From the NCBI RefSeq assembly GCF_042680725.1, contig NZ_JBHUEK010000025.1, forward strand, positions 248,001 through 312,000: 64,000 bases of DNA, read 5' to 3'. The DNA is from Ferdinandcohnia salidurans. GTDB taxonomy: Bacteria; Bacillota; Bacilli; Bacillales; Bacillaceae_L. The translations under genes and the position numbers were made by a program. The notes beneath the pieces are model-generated. The model was not told the DNA's origin. It ran no database searches and saw nothing but the letters and a program-made list of their open reading frames with translations. The first letter of the stretch is position 1. The number at the start of each line of letters is the position of its first letter. Positions 44,558 to 51,685 of this stretch are shown here, piece after piece.

Positions 44558-44947
44558 TTATATAACACTTAGCCCTAAACTTTCCTTACTTAACTCTACT
44601 AATTCAGTAGTCAGGCTATTAAGACTTTGTCCATCTCTAGATAAAATTGCATGAACGAGGATCGGTAAATTCACCCCGTAAAAAACTGCTACATTGTCAT
44701 TGTTAAATGAAAATTTGCTACTGACCTTAAACGGAGTGCCTCCCATAATGTCACAAAGTATTAGGAATTGTTCGTTACTTGAAACCCCTTTCAACTTTTC
44801 GTTTATTAAATCTGAAAGTTCGTCTTGTCCCATATCTTCCGTTAAAGAAAGAAACTCAACACTTTCCGCTTCTCCTGTAAACATTTTTGCAGAATGCACG
44901 ATTCCTTCTGCCATTTTTCCGTGCGTAACAACTAAAATATTAATCAT
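44558..44947 (-). CDS. PTS mannose-family IIA component
   Basis: 129 residues. His9 in VVTHGKMAEGI accepts phosphate from HPr. FLILCDIMGGTPFKVSSKF is the family's second signature. As a separate protein rather than an IIAB fusion it resembles the sorbose and fructose-type members. Confidence 0.92.
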   Translation of the reverse strand: MINILVVTHGKMAEGIVHSAKMFTGEAESVEFLSLTEDMGQDELSDLINEKLKGVSSNEQFLILCDIMGGTPFKVSSKFSFNNDNVAVFYGVNLPILVHAILSRDGQSLNSLTTELVELSKESLGLSVI

Positions 44948-44986
44948 TTTTAAATCTCTCCCCGAAGTCTAATATTTTAAAAATGG

Positions 44987-45463
44987 TTACTTGTTGACCA
45001 AGTTAATCACATTTTGACTGCGTTCGTTTGGTACAGTACGAACCTCAAGGGCAACTCCTGCCTCATGTATTTTGTTTAGATTTCGAATATCCTCGTCGTC
45101 TATCCAAAGGTTTCCTAGAATCTTTGTTTTGCCTTTTTTCATATTGATGTTACCAACATTGATTTCTTTGATATCAAGGCCGCCTTCAATCATTTGCAGT
45201 GCTTCCTGCGGTCCTCTTACTAATAACAATGCCTTTGTATCATTTGTGTCTTCTTTAATAGTTCGAATAGCTTCTTCTATTCCAAGGATTTGCAGTTCAA
45301 TCGTTTTAGGTGTTGCCATTTGAAGCAATGTTTTTTGGAATTCATCATTGGCCGCTTTGTCATCTGCGATAATAATTCGATTTGCATTTGCGTAGGTAAT
45401 CCACGCGGTTACAATTTGTCCATGAATTAATCGTTCGTCGATTCTAAAAACCGTAATATTCAT
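44987..45463 (-). CDS. PTS mannose-family IIB component, copy 2
   Basis: 158 residues, with the same His14 site as copy 1. Differences are scattered and conservative (for example ITYANANR for IANADANR, and WIDDEDIRNLNKIHEAGVAL). It seems to be a tandem duplication that kept both copies functional. Confidence 0.93.
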   Translation of the reverse strand: MNITVFRIDERLIHGQIVTAWITYANANRIIIADDKAANDEFQKTLLQMATPKTIELQILGIEEAIRTIKEDTNDTKALLLVRGPQEALQMIEGGLDIKEINVGNINMKKGKTKILGNLWIDDEDIRNLNKIHEAGVALEVRTVPNERSQNVINLVNK

Positions 45464-45508
45464 TCTTATTCGCTCCTTTTTGATGGTTCTGCCCTGCGAT
45501 GTAATCCT

Positions 45509-46237
45509 TTACATTCTCCACAAGTACTCTGCATTTTTATGAAAAATATATTCTAGTTGATCTTCAGGAATATTTAATTCAAAAAACTTCTCAATTTCAA
45601 TGTTTACTAGTTTGTATGGCCAATCCACTCCGAATGCCACTCGTTCAGGCCCAAGAATTTCAATCGATTTTTTTAACACCTCGGTATTCATTTGGCCTGA
45701 TGTTTCTACCCAAACGTTTTTCAAATCTTTAACTGATTCGATTGTTGATAGTCCAAATTCATAATAACCGGTATGAGTAAAGAGAAAATCAATTTTCGGG
45801 AATTTCTTCGCGTATTCAGCCCAAACATAAGGTGTACTAATTGGAGCTGTACCGACATGCGTTTGGACATGAACTCCGTATTTTTCGATTTCAAAGAATA
45901 TATCATTTAAACTTGGTGTATTATCTGGATAGTACCCGTGTTTCCATGAGTGAAACTTGATGCCATTCATTTTGTATTCGCCTAAACATTTGTGAACTTC
46001 CTCAATCGCATCAGGGGCTTTAGGATTAATAAAGCCATAGCCTTCAATAATCCCTGGATATTCTTTCATCGCTTTGTAGATGGTATCGTTTTGAACTCTT
46101 GTAGAAGTTCCTGATAAGCTGCTAATCCCAATTTTAGTAATCCCGTATCTTCCTAATTCCTCAACAATATCTGTTGGTGTGTTTTCTTCACCTGAACTTG
46201 TTTTTCCTAAATGTGAGTGAATGTCATATATTTTCAT
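45509..46237 (-). CDS. Amidohydrolase 2 family protein (PTS operon copy 2)
   Basis: 242 residues. Motifs: YDIHSHLGKT (HxH), GIKFHSWKHGYYPDN, DFLFTHTGYYEFG, and AFGVDWPYKLVNIE with the catalytic-type Asp. All expected metal-site positions are present, unlike the relative at 41635. It is the first enzyme gene after the GntR regulator. Predicted to hydrolyse an amide, lactone or similar bond in the imported compound. Confidence 0.85.
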   Translation of the reverse strand: MKIYDIHSHLGKTSSGEENTPTDIVEELGRYGITKIGISSLSGTSTRVQNDTIYKAMKEYPGIIEGYGFINPKAPDAIEEVHKCLGEYKMNGIKFHSWKHGYYPDNTPSLNDIFFEIEKYGVHVQTHVGTAPISTPYVWAEYAKKFPKIDFLFTHTGYYEFGLSTIESVKDLKNVWVETSGQMNTEVLKKSIEILGPERVAFGVDWPYKLVNIEIEKFFELNIPEDQLEYIFHKNAEYLWRM

Positions 46238-46273
46238 GATTTCATTTCCTCCTAACTCATTTACAGCTATAAA

Positions 46274-47023
46274 TTATTTATTTTCGTCAAATACATCAAG
46301 GGTGACTTTATATTGATAAACATCTGAACGGTAATACATTTTTACATATTCAATAGGAATTCCAGATGTATCATACGTTACTCGTTCTTTATAGAAGATG
46401 GGGATGGTATCTTCAATCTTCAAAATCTGCTTTAGGTTATTGTCCGGAGTTTTGGCTTCTAAGATTTCGTCGGCGGATTTAAATAGAACTCCTTTCTTAA
46501 TTAAGGTTTCATATAATGAAGTCTTTTCATTAAACTCTGATGGATCGAGAGTAAACTCATTGGACATTCTGATATACGCCTTATGGAGACCTACAATAGT
46601 ATTGTCACTTAACCGGGTTCGTTCCAAATAATACACTTCATCTCCTTCCAAGATATTTAATGATTGCGCAATCTTGGTATCGGCCTTTATTATGCTGAAC
46701 TCCCGGATAATGGAGCTCGAAATTTCTCCATGTTTGGTTATATCTTCACTAAAACTAGTAAGTGTCTTTAAGTCGTACCTATGTTTCGGGGTACAAATGA
46801 TCGTTCCTTTTCCTTGCGATTTTTTTACATATCCCTCATTCTCTAAATCTTGAATGGCCCGTCTGACTGTAATCCTGCTGACTCCATATAGGTTCTGTAG
46901 TTCACTTTCAGACAACAGCATGTCACCGGCAAGCAATTGTTTTCTTTCTATTTTCCCCCTAATGTCCTCATAAATCTGAAAGTGCAAAGGCACTCTTGAA
47001 TCCTTGTCTATATTGGGTTTCAT
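46274..47023 (-). CDS. GntR/HutC-family regulator of the PTS operon
   Basis: 249 residues from the ATG at 47023, six bases after AGGTGA. N-terminal wHTH: QLLAGDMLLSESELQNLYGVSRITVRRAIQDLENEGYV. C-terminal UTRA domain (about 95-240) binds the effector, probably a sugar phosphate. It is the first gene of the operon, with three copies of a 12-bp palindrome in its leader, so it most likely represses its own operon. Confidence 0.9.
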   Translation of the reverse strand: MKPNIDKDSRVPLHFQIYEDIRGKIERKQLLAGDMLLSESELQNLYGVSRITVRRAIQDLENEGYVKKSQGKGTIICTPKHRYDLKTLTSFSEDITKHGEISSSIIREFSIIKADTKIAQSLNILEGDEVYYLERTRLSDNTIVGLHKAYIRMSNEFTLDPSEFNEKTSLYETLIKKGVLFKSADEILEAKTPDNNLKQILKIEDTIPIFYKERVTYDTSGIPIEYVKMYYRSDVYQYKVTLDVFDENK

Positions 47024-47054
47024 AGCATTCACCTATCCAATTAAGAGTATTTGA

Positions 47055-47066
47055 TATAACGTTATA
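47055..47066. promoter_or_regulatory. Operator 1 of the PTS operon
   Basis: TATAACGTTATA, perfect palindrome, 32 bp before the regulator start. Confidence 0.7.
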
Positions 47067-47149
47067 ACGAGTTGAAGCGTAATTTTTGGATTAACTAATT
47101 TTTTCAAATCTAGTATTTGTTAGTTCTCACTTTGCAGCCCCGTAAATGA

Positions 47150-47161
47150 TATAACATTATA
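47150..47161. promoter_or_regulatory. Operator 2 of the PTS operon
   Basis: TATAACATTATA, one mismatch from the others, followed like operator 1 by AAGTTGAA-type sequence (ATAAGTTGAAA). Confidence 0.65.
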
Positions 47162-47265
47162 ATAAGTTGAAATAAAATAATAAAGTCTATACGACTTATC
47201 ATTTGGTATCTATACTATAATTATTTATTAAATGTTGCAAACGCCTTCACTTTTAGCGAAGTTAA

Positions 47266-47277
47266 TATAACGTTATA
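47266..47277. promoter_or_regulatory. Operator 3 of the PTS operon
   Basis: TATAACGTTATA, followed by ACAAGTTTC. It lies about 20 bp downstream of the -10 box of the promoter, the best placed of the three for repression. Confidence 0.7.
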
Positions 47278-47297
47278 ACAAGTTTCTTTATGCTTAA

Positions 47298-47326
47298 ACT
47301 ATAAATCTTTTTAAAGTGGTTGTCAA
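47298..47326 (-). promoter_or_regulatory. Sigma-A promoter of the PTS operon
   Basis: TTGACA, 17-bp spacer, TATAGT on the minus strand, about 275 bp upstream of the regulator gene. Confidence 0.7.
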
Positions 47327-47339
47327 TTGAATTTTTTAA

Positions 47340-47740
47340 ATATTTAATTCATTTTTATTAATTGCTATTACCCCGCTGTTAGGACAGAGGTTATTGGGAG
47401 ATAAATCGACATGAATAGTAAGAATGTCAAACGATATAAAAATGAAGTTAAGCAGTAATCATTAAGAGGATGATGCTCCCCTAATATGAACCTACACTTT
47501 ATAAGTGGAGAAAGGAAGCAAGATTAGCTCATCCAAGAAGCAAATCAGGATGTGTCCGATTAGCCCTAGCGTGAAAGGAAATAAATATTAGTGTACTCAC
47601 CTATGAACGTTTGAGGAACGATTGAAAAAGTCTTCGGAAGAAAGTAATTAGGGACACTAAACCGTGCCCCTGTTATGAAGATTGTTGAACAGGACGTGGA
47701 ACTTTCCCTGTCCCTAACAAAATTTCAAACCTTTTATCTA
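47340..47740. other. Intergenic stretch with decayed sequence
   Basis: No open frame with a ribosome binding site. A short reading NSKNVKRYKNEVKQ near 47415 faintly resembles the start of a transposase OrfA, but stops follow at once. Confidence 0.3.
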
Positions 47741-47741
47741 T

Positions 47742-47772
47742 CATCGACAAATTTCGGGGCGTCACTGTGACA
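47742..47772. repeat. Family B repeat at the end of the acyltransferase relic
   Basis: CATCGACAAATTTCGGGGCG then TCACTGTGACA, 3 bp from the old stop codon of the acyltransferase. Confidence 0.7.
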
Positions 47773-47775
47773 CTT

Positions 47776-48791
47776 TCAGGCATCCGCTGTTTTTCTGTTC
47801 ATATAACGCTGGAGCAGATGGATCTTCAGTTCGATGATCGGTTGTGCGAGTGTAATGATTGGTTTTGATGCTAAAATAAAGGTTACAATCGCCGCTATGA
47901 CCAATTACACAAAATAGTTTCCGGACTCCTCCACGTAGTCATAAAGCGGTGAAAGTTTGAACAATTGCACAATAGATCCATGTAATAAGTATACATAAAG
48001 CGTTCTCGCTCCTAGATGGGTTACGAACATTTTCCTCCTCGGCACAATCGCCATAAAACTGAACGTAGCAAGGGTCATCAGAGCGTACATCAATAGACGC
48101 ATGAACCACGCTTGCCCTAATTCAACACCCAATTTTTCATAGGAATATGAAGCAAGCAACCAACCCTTCGCCTCCTGTGGGAAAAAGAAAAAATAACCGA
48201 TAAACATCCCCACAAATATCATTCCCGCTACTATACGTATTTTAGGTCGCAGGAATTTGGAAAAGTGTTCTTTTCTCAACAGGTAGCCTCCTAGGAATAC
48301 CGGGAAGAATACAATGGTTCTCGATAGACTGAAATAGGTCCCGATATCTTGGATATAACCGCATAAACACCAATTGTCATCGCTACAATTATCATGATCG
48401 CTGGGTGCTTCAGCTTAATGAATAGAAGAAGCAGGATATTCCAGAGCACCATGCTCAATAAGAACCAAAGCGTCCAATATGGTTGGAAAAGAGTAAACGT
48501 CTCCGTTCCATTCCAAATTCTAAGAATGACAAAATTAATAAGTTGGAAAGTAAAATAAGGAATCAATAGTCTCTTAAAAACCTTGATTAAATACCCCTTC
48601 TTCATAATACCCTTTGAGAAAAGTCCGCCTATAAGAATTAACGCAGGCATATGGAAGGTGTAGATAAAGTTGTAAACTGTATATAAAGCTTCATTATCCT
48701 CTTTATGTGGACTTATAAAGTGTCCAAACACAACAAGAAAAATGAGTATCAATTTAGCATTGTCAAAATAGGATTCACGTTCCTTACTCAT
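47776..48791 (-). pseudogene. Acyltransferase 3-type membrane protein, disrupted
   Basis: ATG at 48791 after AGGAGG. MSKERESYFDNAKLILIFLVVFGHFISP is the start of a fucose-4-O-acetylase-type acyltransferase. The frame is lost near 48335 (frameshift): it continues in another frame as YFSLSRTIVFFPVFLGGYLLRKEHF. A TAA at 47907-47905 then interrupts the last helix (NYFV-stop-LVIAAIV), and the coding continues in frame to a TGA at 47778. The two lesions show a decaying gene for surface polysaccharide O-acetylation. Confidence 0.8.
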
Positions 48792-48972
48792 GAGACGGGC
48801 CTCCTAGTTGCAAAATGTTTCTCTAAACCACATACAAACAAGTATGCTGATAAACTATCATACACTTTAAAAGGCAAATCGAATCAGATGTCATCGAAAT
48901 TAATCGGATATGTTATCTGTTTTTGAAGTTACGTAAATCCGTTGTAATAGATGAGAAAACATTGTAAATAAA

Positions 48973-49014
48973 AAAGAAGATGAACACTACATTACGTAGA
49001 GATTTATCTTCTTT
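48973..49014. terminator. Hairpin, probable terminator
   Basis: AAAGAAGAT...ATCTTCTTT stem with a T-rich tail. It stands in the 380-bp gap between the acyltransferase relic and the IS3 element; nothing else is seen there except family B. Confidence 0.5.
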
Positions 49015-49130
49015 CTCTTTTGAGGGGGCGGTTTTCACTAGCTCTTCGAGCTGTTCCTTTTCGTGTGAATCATCTTAACCCTAAACACGTAAATCCATAT
49101 ACTCTTGATATTGCTCAAACGCGTAACAAC

Positions 49131-49160
49131 CTTCGACAAACTTCGGGGCGTCACTGTAAT
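49131..49160. repeat. Family B repeat next to the IS3 left end
   Basis: CTTCGACAAACTTCGGGGCG then TCACTGTAAT. The last bases deviate from the usual GTGAC; the IS begins 11 bp later. Confidence 0.65.
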
Positions 49161-49232
49161 CCTTCCCCTTAAAATGGACATAATGGGATTAATAAAGATA
49201 CGACAAATCTACATTATTCTAAGGGTGATAAG

Positions 49233-49535
49233 TTGGCGAAAAATCATAGTACTGTCGAAATTAAAATAAAAGCAGTCCGTCGGGTAATGGACGAGCATTC
49301 TCCAGTGGCACTTGTCGCAAAGGATTTAAATCTTCATCGTGATACAGTTAATAGATGGGTTAATGCTTATAAAGAAAAGGGAGAAAAGGGTCTGATTAAT
49401 CCTCGATCTCTTAGTAATTCATCTGTTCGAAAACAACAATCTAAAATTGAAAAGTTGGAAAAGCAATTAAAAGAGAAAGAATTGGAGAATGAGATCCTAA
49501 AAAAGTTCCAGGCCTTTCTGAGGAAGAAAGGATAG
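49233..49535 (+). CDS. IS3 OrfA (helix-turn-helix protein)
   Basis: 100 residues. VRRVMDEHSPVALVAKDLNLHRDTVNRWVNAY is the HTH, followed by a leucine-zipper coil KQQSKIEKLEKQLKEKELENEILKKF. TTG start at 49233 at the end of AAGGGTGATAAG. The sequence AAAAAAG at 49499-49505 near its 3' end is the usual slippery site for -1 frameshifting into orfB. Confidence 0.85.
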   Translation: MAKNHSTVEIKIKAVRRVMDEHSPVALVAKDLNLHRDTVNRWVNAYKEKGEKGLINPRSLSNSSVRKQQSKIEKLEKQLKEKELENEILKKFQAFLRKKG

Positions 49536-50448
49536 CGAAAAAATTTGAGGCTATTACTTTCCTGAGAAAGGATTATTCGGTTGTTCTTTTATGTAACGTA
49601 CTTGGTGTCTCTACAAGTGGATATTATGCGTATCTAAAAAGACCAAAAAAAGAAATAGGACAGAAAGATTATGAGCTTTTAAAAGATATCAAGAGAATAT
49701 ACAACCGTCATAAAGGTACTTATGGCATTAATCGGATTACAAATGAATTAAAAAATGAAGGAATTATAGTGAATCACAAGAGAGTTGAACGTTTAATGAA
49801 TGAAGTTAATTTATAGGCAAACGTGAGGAAGCCTAAGTCAACAAAGGAAAGTAAATCCCAAGCCGCTGGATTTGTGTATGAAAACCTTTTGGCAAGGAAT
49901 TTTGACGCAGAAAAACCTAATCAAAAATGGGTTACTGATATGACTGAGGTGATAACTGGGAATGAAAAGCGTTATATATCAGCTATTCTCGATTTATTTA
50001 ATCGAGAAGTTATTGCATTCGAAATTGACCGAGTCCAAATACGAAATTAGTTGAAGCCACAGTCAGAAAGGCTCAAAAGAAAAGAAGGTTACAAAATTTA
50101 GAGGGTGTTATTATTCATAGCGACCAAGGAAGTATGTATAGGTCGTTAGATTATTATCATTTAAGCAAAGAATTACATTTTATACCTAGTATGTCCCGCA
50201 AGGCTAACTGTTGGGATAATGCCGTAATAGAGAGCTTTTTTTCACAATTAAAAACAGAAGCACCTTGTTTTTATCCAGTAAACAAACCATCAATTTTGAA
50301 GAAAAGCTTTGAAAAATATATTCGGTATTATAATGAAGTACGAATTCAAAGTAGAATTGGTTTTGTCTCACCAAAGAAATATTATTCAAACTACTTACAA
50401 TCGCTGAAGGGAGCATTTAATCTATTAAATGTCCGAGTCACAACTTGA
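49506..50448 (+). pseudogene. IS3 OrfB transposase, disrupted
   Basis: The frame reads VPGLSEEERIAKKFEAITFL onward. A TAG at 49814-49816 interrupts MNEVNL-stop-ANVRKPK. A one-base frameshift follows near 50028 (AFEIDR to SPNTKLVEATVRKAQ). The DDE residues are still readable: VTDMTEV, IHSDQGSMY and DNAVIESFF. It cannot make an intact transposase. Confidence 0.85.
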
Positions 50449-50553
50449 TATGGAGTGGCGGGCATGATAGCCTCATTCGGCACGCCAAGCTATTTTTATA
50501 TAGCTGGCGTTTTGGCAGTAGAATTCATGCCCGCAGAGGCTCCATGTCAAGTT
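50442..50553. repeat. 112-bp imperfect palindrome inside the IS3 element
   Basis: Outer arms AACTTGA/TCAAGTT, then TGGAG/CTCCA, CGGGCAT/ATGCCCG, and an inner ACGCCA...TGGCGT with CTAT/ATAG loop. It begins at the orfB stop codon. Confidence 0.75.
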
Positions 50554-50826
50554 ACTACATCACAAGTGAAAAACTTGTGTAGAAAGACTAAATTCCACTT
50601 ATTTTTTGTCGTATTTCAAAATGTCCATTTTCTGGGGGATGGACCACTGTGACCGTGCTCTAACTAAGACAGCAATTGGTCATACGTACATACTTAATCA
50701 AAAAAACTCTTAATCTTTTGCGTGAATGTACAAAAAAAAATAGCAGATTCGACAACCCAAATAGACAATATTTTGAACTAAGCTTTTATATAATTAGAAC
50801 AAGCTTCTAACAGGTCGGTGATATTA

Positions 50827-50925
50827 ATGGAAAAAGGTTCATTTACAAAAGGCTGTCTATGGGGAATGTCAATTTCATTAGCTTTATAGGGAATTATTAT
50901 TTTTATTATAGTACGTATAATCTAA
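50827..50925 (+). pseudogene. Tiny membrane-protein gene with an amber stop
   Basis: ATG after GGTCGGTGAT reads MEKGSFTKGCLWGMSISLAL, then TAG, then GIIIFIIVRII and TAA. A TGG to TAG change (Trp) would explain it, giving a 32-residue one-helix protein. It lies between the IS3 element and the next gene. Confidence 0.45.
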
Positions 50926-51027
50926 CTAACAATAACCCTTTAATAACCGCTAGTAACATTTAAAAAAGCCAATGACACTATTCAGCCCTACATGATTTAT
51001 GTATAGTTATAGTGGGAGGGTGAATAT

Positions 51028-51450
51028 ATGAGGTTTTTAAAATTTCTTTTTTTCACCATAGTTGTATTGGTGATTCTAGGCTATGGGGTTTACCATTTTG
51101 GAACCAAAATAGCATCTGAACAGTTAATAAACAGAATATCAACAGAACTAGAAAATAGCGGAGAAATCGAAGAAATCAAAAGATCGATTGAGAACGATCC
51201 AGAGTTAATGTCCTTTTTGGAAGACGCAAAATCAGTTGATGAGAGTAAACTTCCATTTCGAACAAAAGAGGAAGCAACTAAAGTACTAATAAAAAAAGTC
51301 GGAATTACTGAACTAAATGATATTAGACAACAAGTACAAGAAGGCACAATATCTAAAGAAGAAGTACTCGAGGAAGTACAGAGCAAATTAACCGAAGAAG
51401 AAATCTTAGCATTAAAAGTAATTGCATATAAAGAATTATATAATCAATAA
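51028..51450 (+). CDS. Bacillales membrane-anchored helical protein, 140 aa
   Basis: A membrane helix (FLKFLFFTIVVLVILGYGVYHFGT) is followed by a charged, helical part with the phrase SIENDPELMSFLEDAKSVDESKLPFRTKEEATKVLIKKVG. This looks like a conserved Bacillales family of unknown function; I have no name for it. ATG with GGGAGGGTG upstream. A strong terminator follows 1 bp after the stop. Confidence 0.75.
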   Translation: MRFLKFLFFTIVVLVILGYGVYHFGTKIASEQLINRISTELENSGEIEEIKRSIENDPELMSFLEDAKSVDESKLPFRTKEEATKVLIKKVGITELNDIRQQVQEGTISKEEVLEEVQSKLTEEEILALKVIAYKELYNQ

Positions 51451-51451
51451 T

Positions 51452-51483
51452 TTACAAGAGAGCTATTTATAGCTCTCTTGTAA
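51452..51483. terminator. Terminator
   Basis: TTACAAGAGAGCT, loop ATTTAT, AGCTCTCTTGTAA; a perfect 13-bp stem usable on both strands. Confidence 0.85.
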
Positions 51484-51506
51484 TTGATTTCACTCAGGTC
51501 CATCAA

Positions 51507-51537
51507 CTTTCGACAAAAGCCGAGGAGTCACTGTGAC
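51507..51537. repeat. Family B repeat, degenerate
   Basis: CTTTCGACAAAAGCCGAGGA then GTCACTGTGAC. Confidence 0.6.
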
Positions 51538-51556
51538 ACTTCTTTCACCTAAGCAA

Positions 51557-51583
51557 AAAACCCGACGATAAAAAGTCGAGTTT
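51557..51583 (-). terminator. Terminator of the 24-codon gene
   Basis: On the minus strand AAACTCGAC...GTCGGGTTTTTT, right after the small open frame at 51588. Confidence 0.7.
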
Positions 51584-51587
51584 CCTT

Positions 51588-51662
51588 CTATCTACTATTA
51601 AGTTTTGCACCAATCCACAAGAACAATACAATCAGGATTATTCCAATTATAATAATATGCAC
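51588..51662 (-). CDS. Very small membrane peptide, 24 aa
   Basis: GTG start at 51662, about 9 bp after GGGTGA. It reads MHIIIIGIILIVLFLWIGAK then LNSR, a single membrane helix. A dedicated terminator follows 5 bp later, which argues for a real gene. It lies directly downstream of the unknown three-gene operon (23 bp) and could be its last member. Confidence 0.45.
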   Translation of the reverse strand: MHIIIIGIILIVLFLWIGAKLNSR

Positions 51663-51685
51663 CGTACAACGTCACCCTTCATTTG

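Larger units (their letters stand above)
49171..50631 (+). mobile_element. IS3-family element, inactivated
   Basis: Ends are inverted: AAAATGGACATAATGGG...GATACGACAAA on the left and the complement of TTTGTCGTATTTCAAAATGTCCATTTT on the right. It carries orfA and a damaged orfB with a DDE triad, plus a long 112-bp hairpin between orfB and the right end. Confidence 0.85.

Noticed and set aside
47400..47460. Possible OrfA transposase start (NSKNVKRYKNEVKQ)
   Set aside because: Only about 14 residues are similar and stops follow in all frames; too weak to call.
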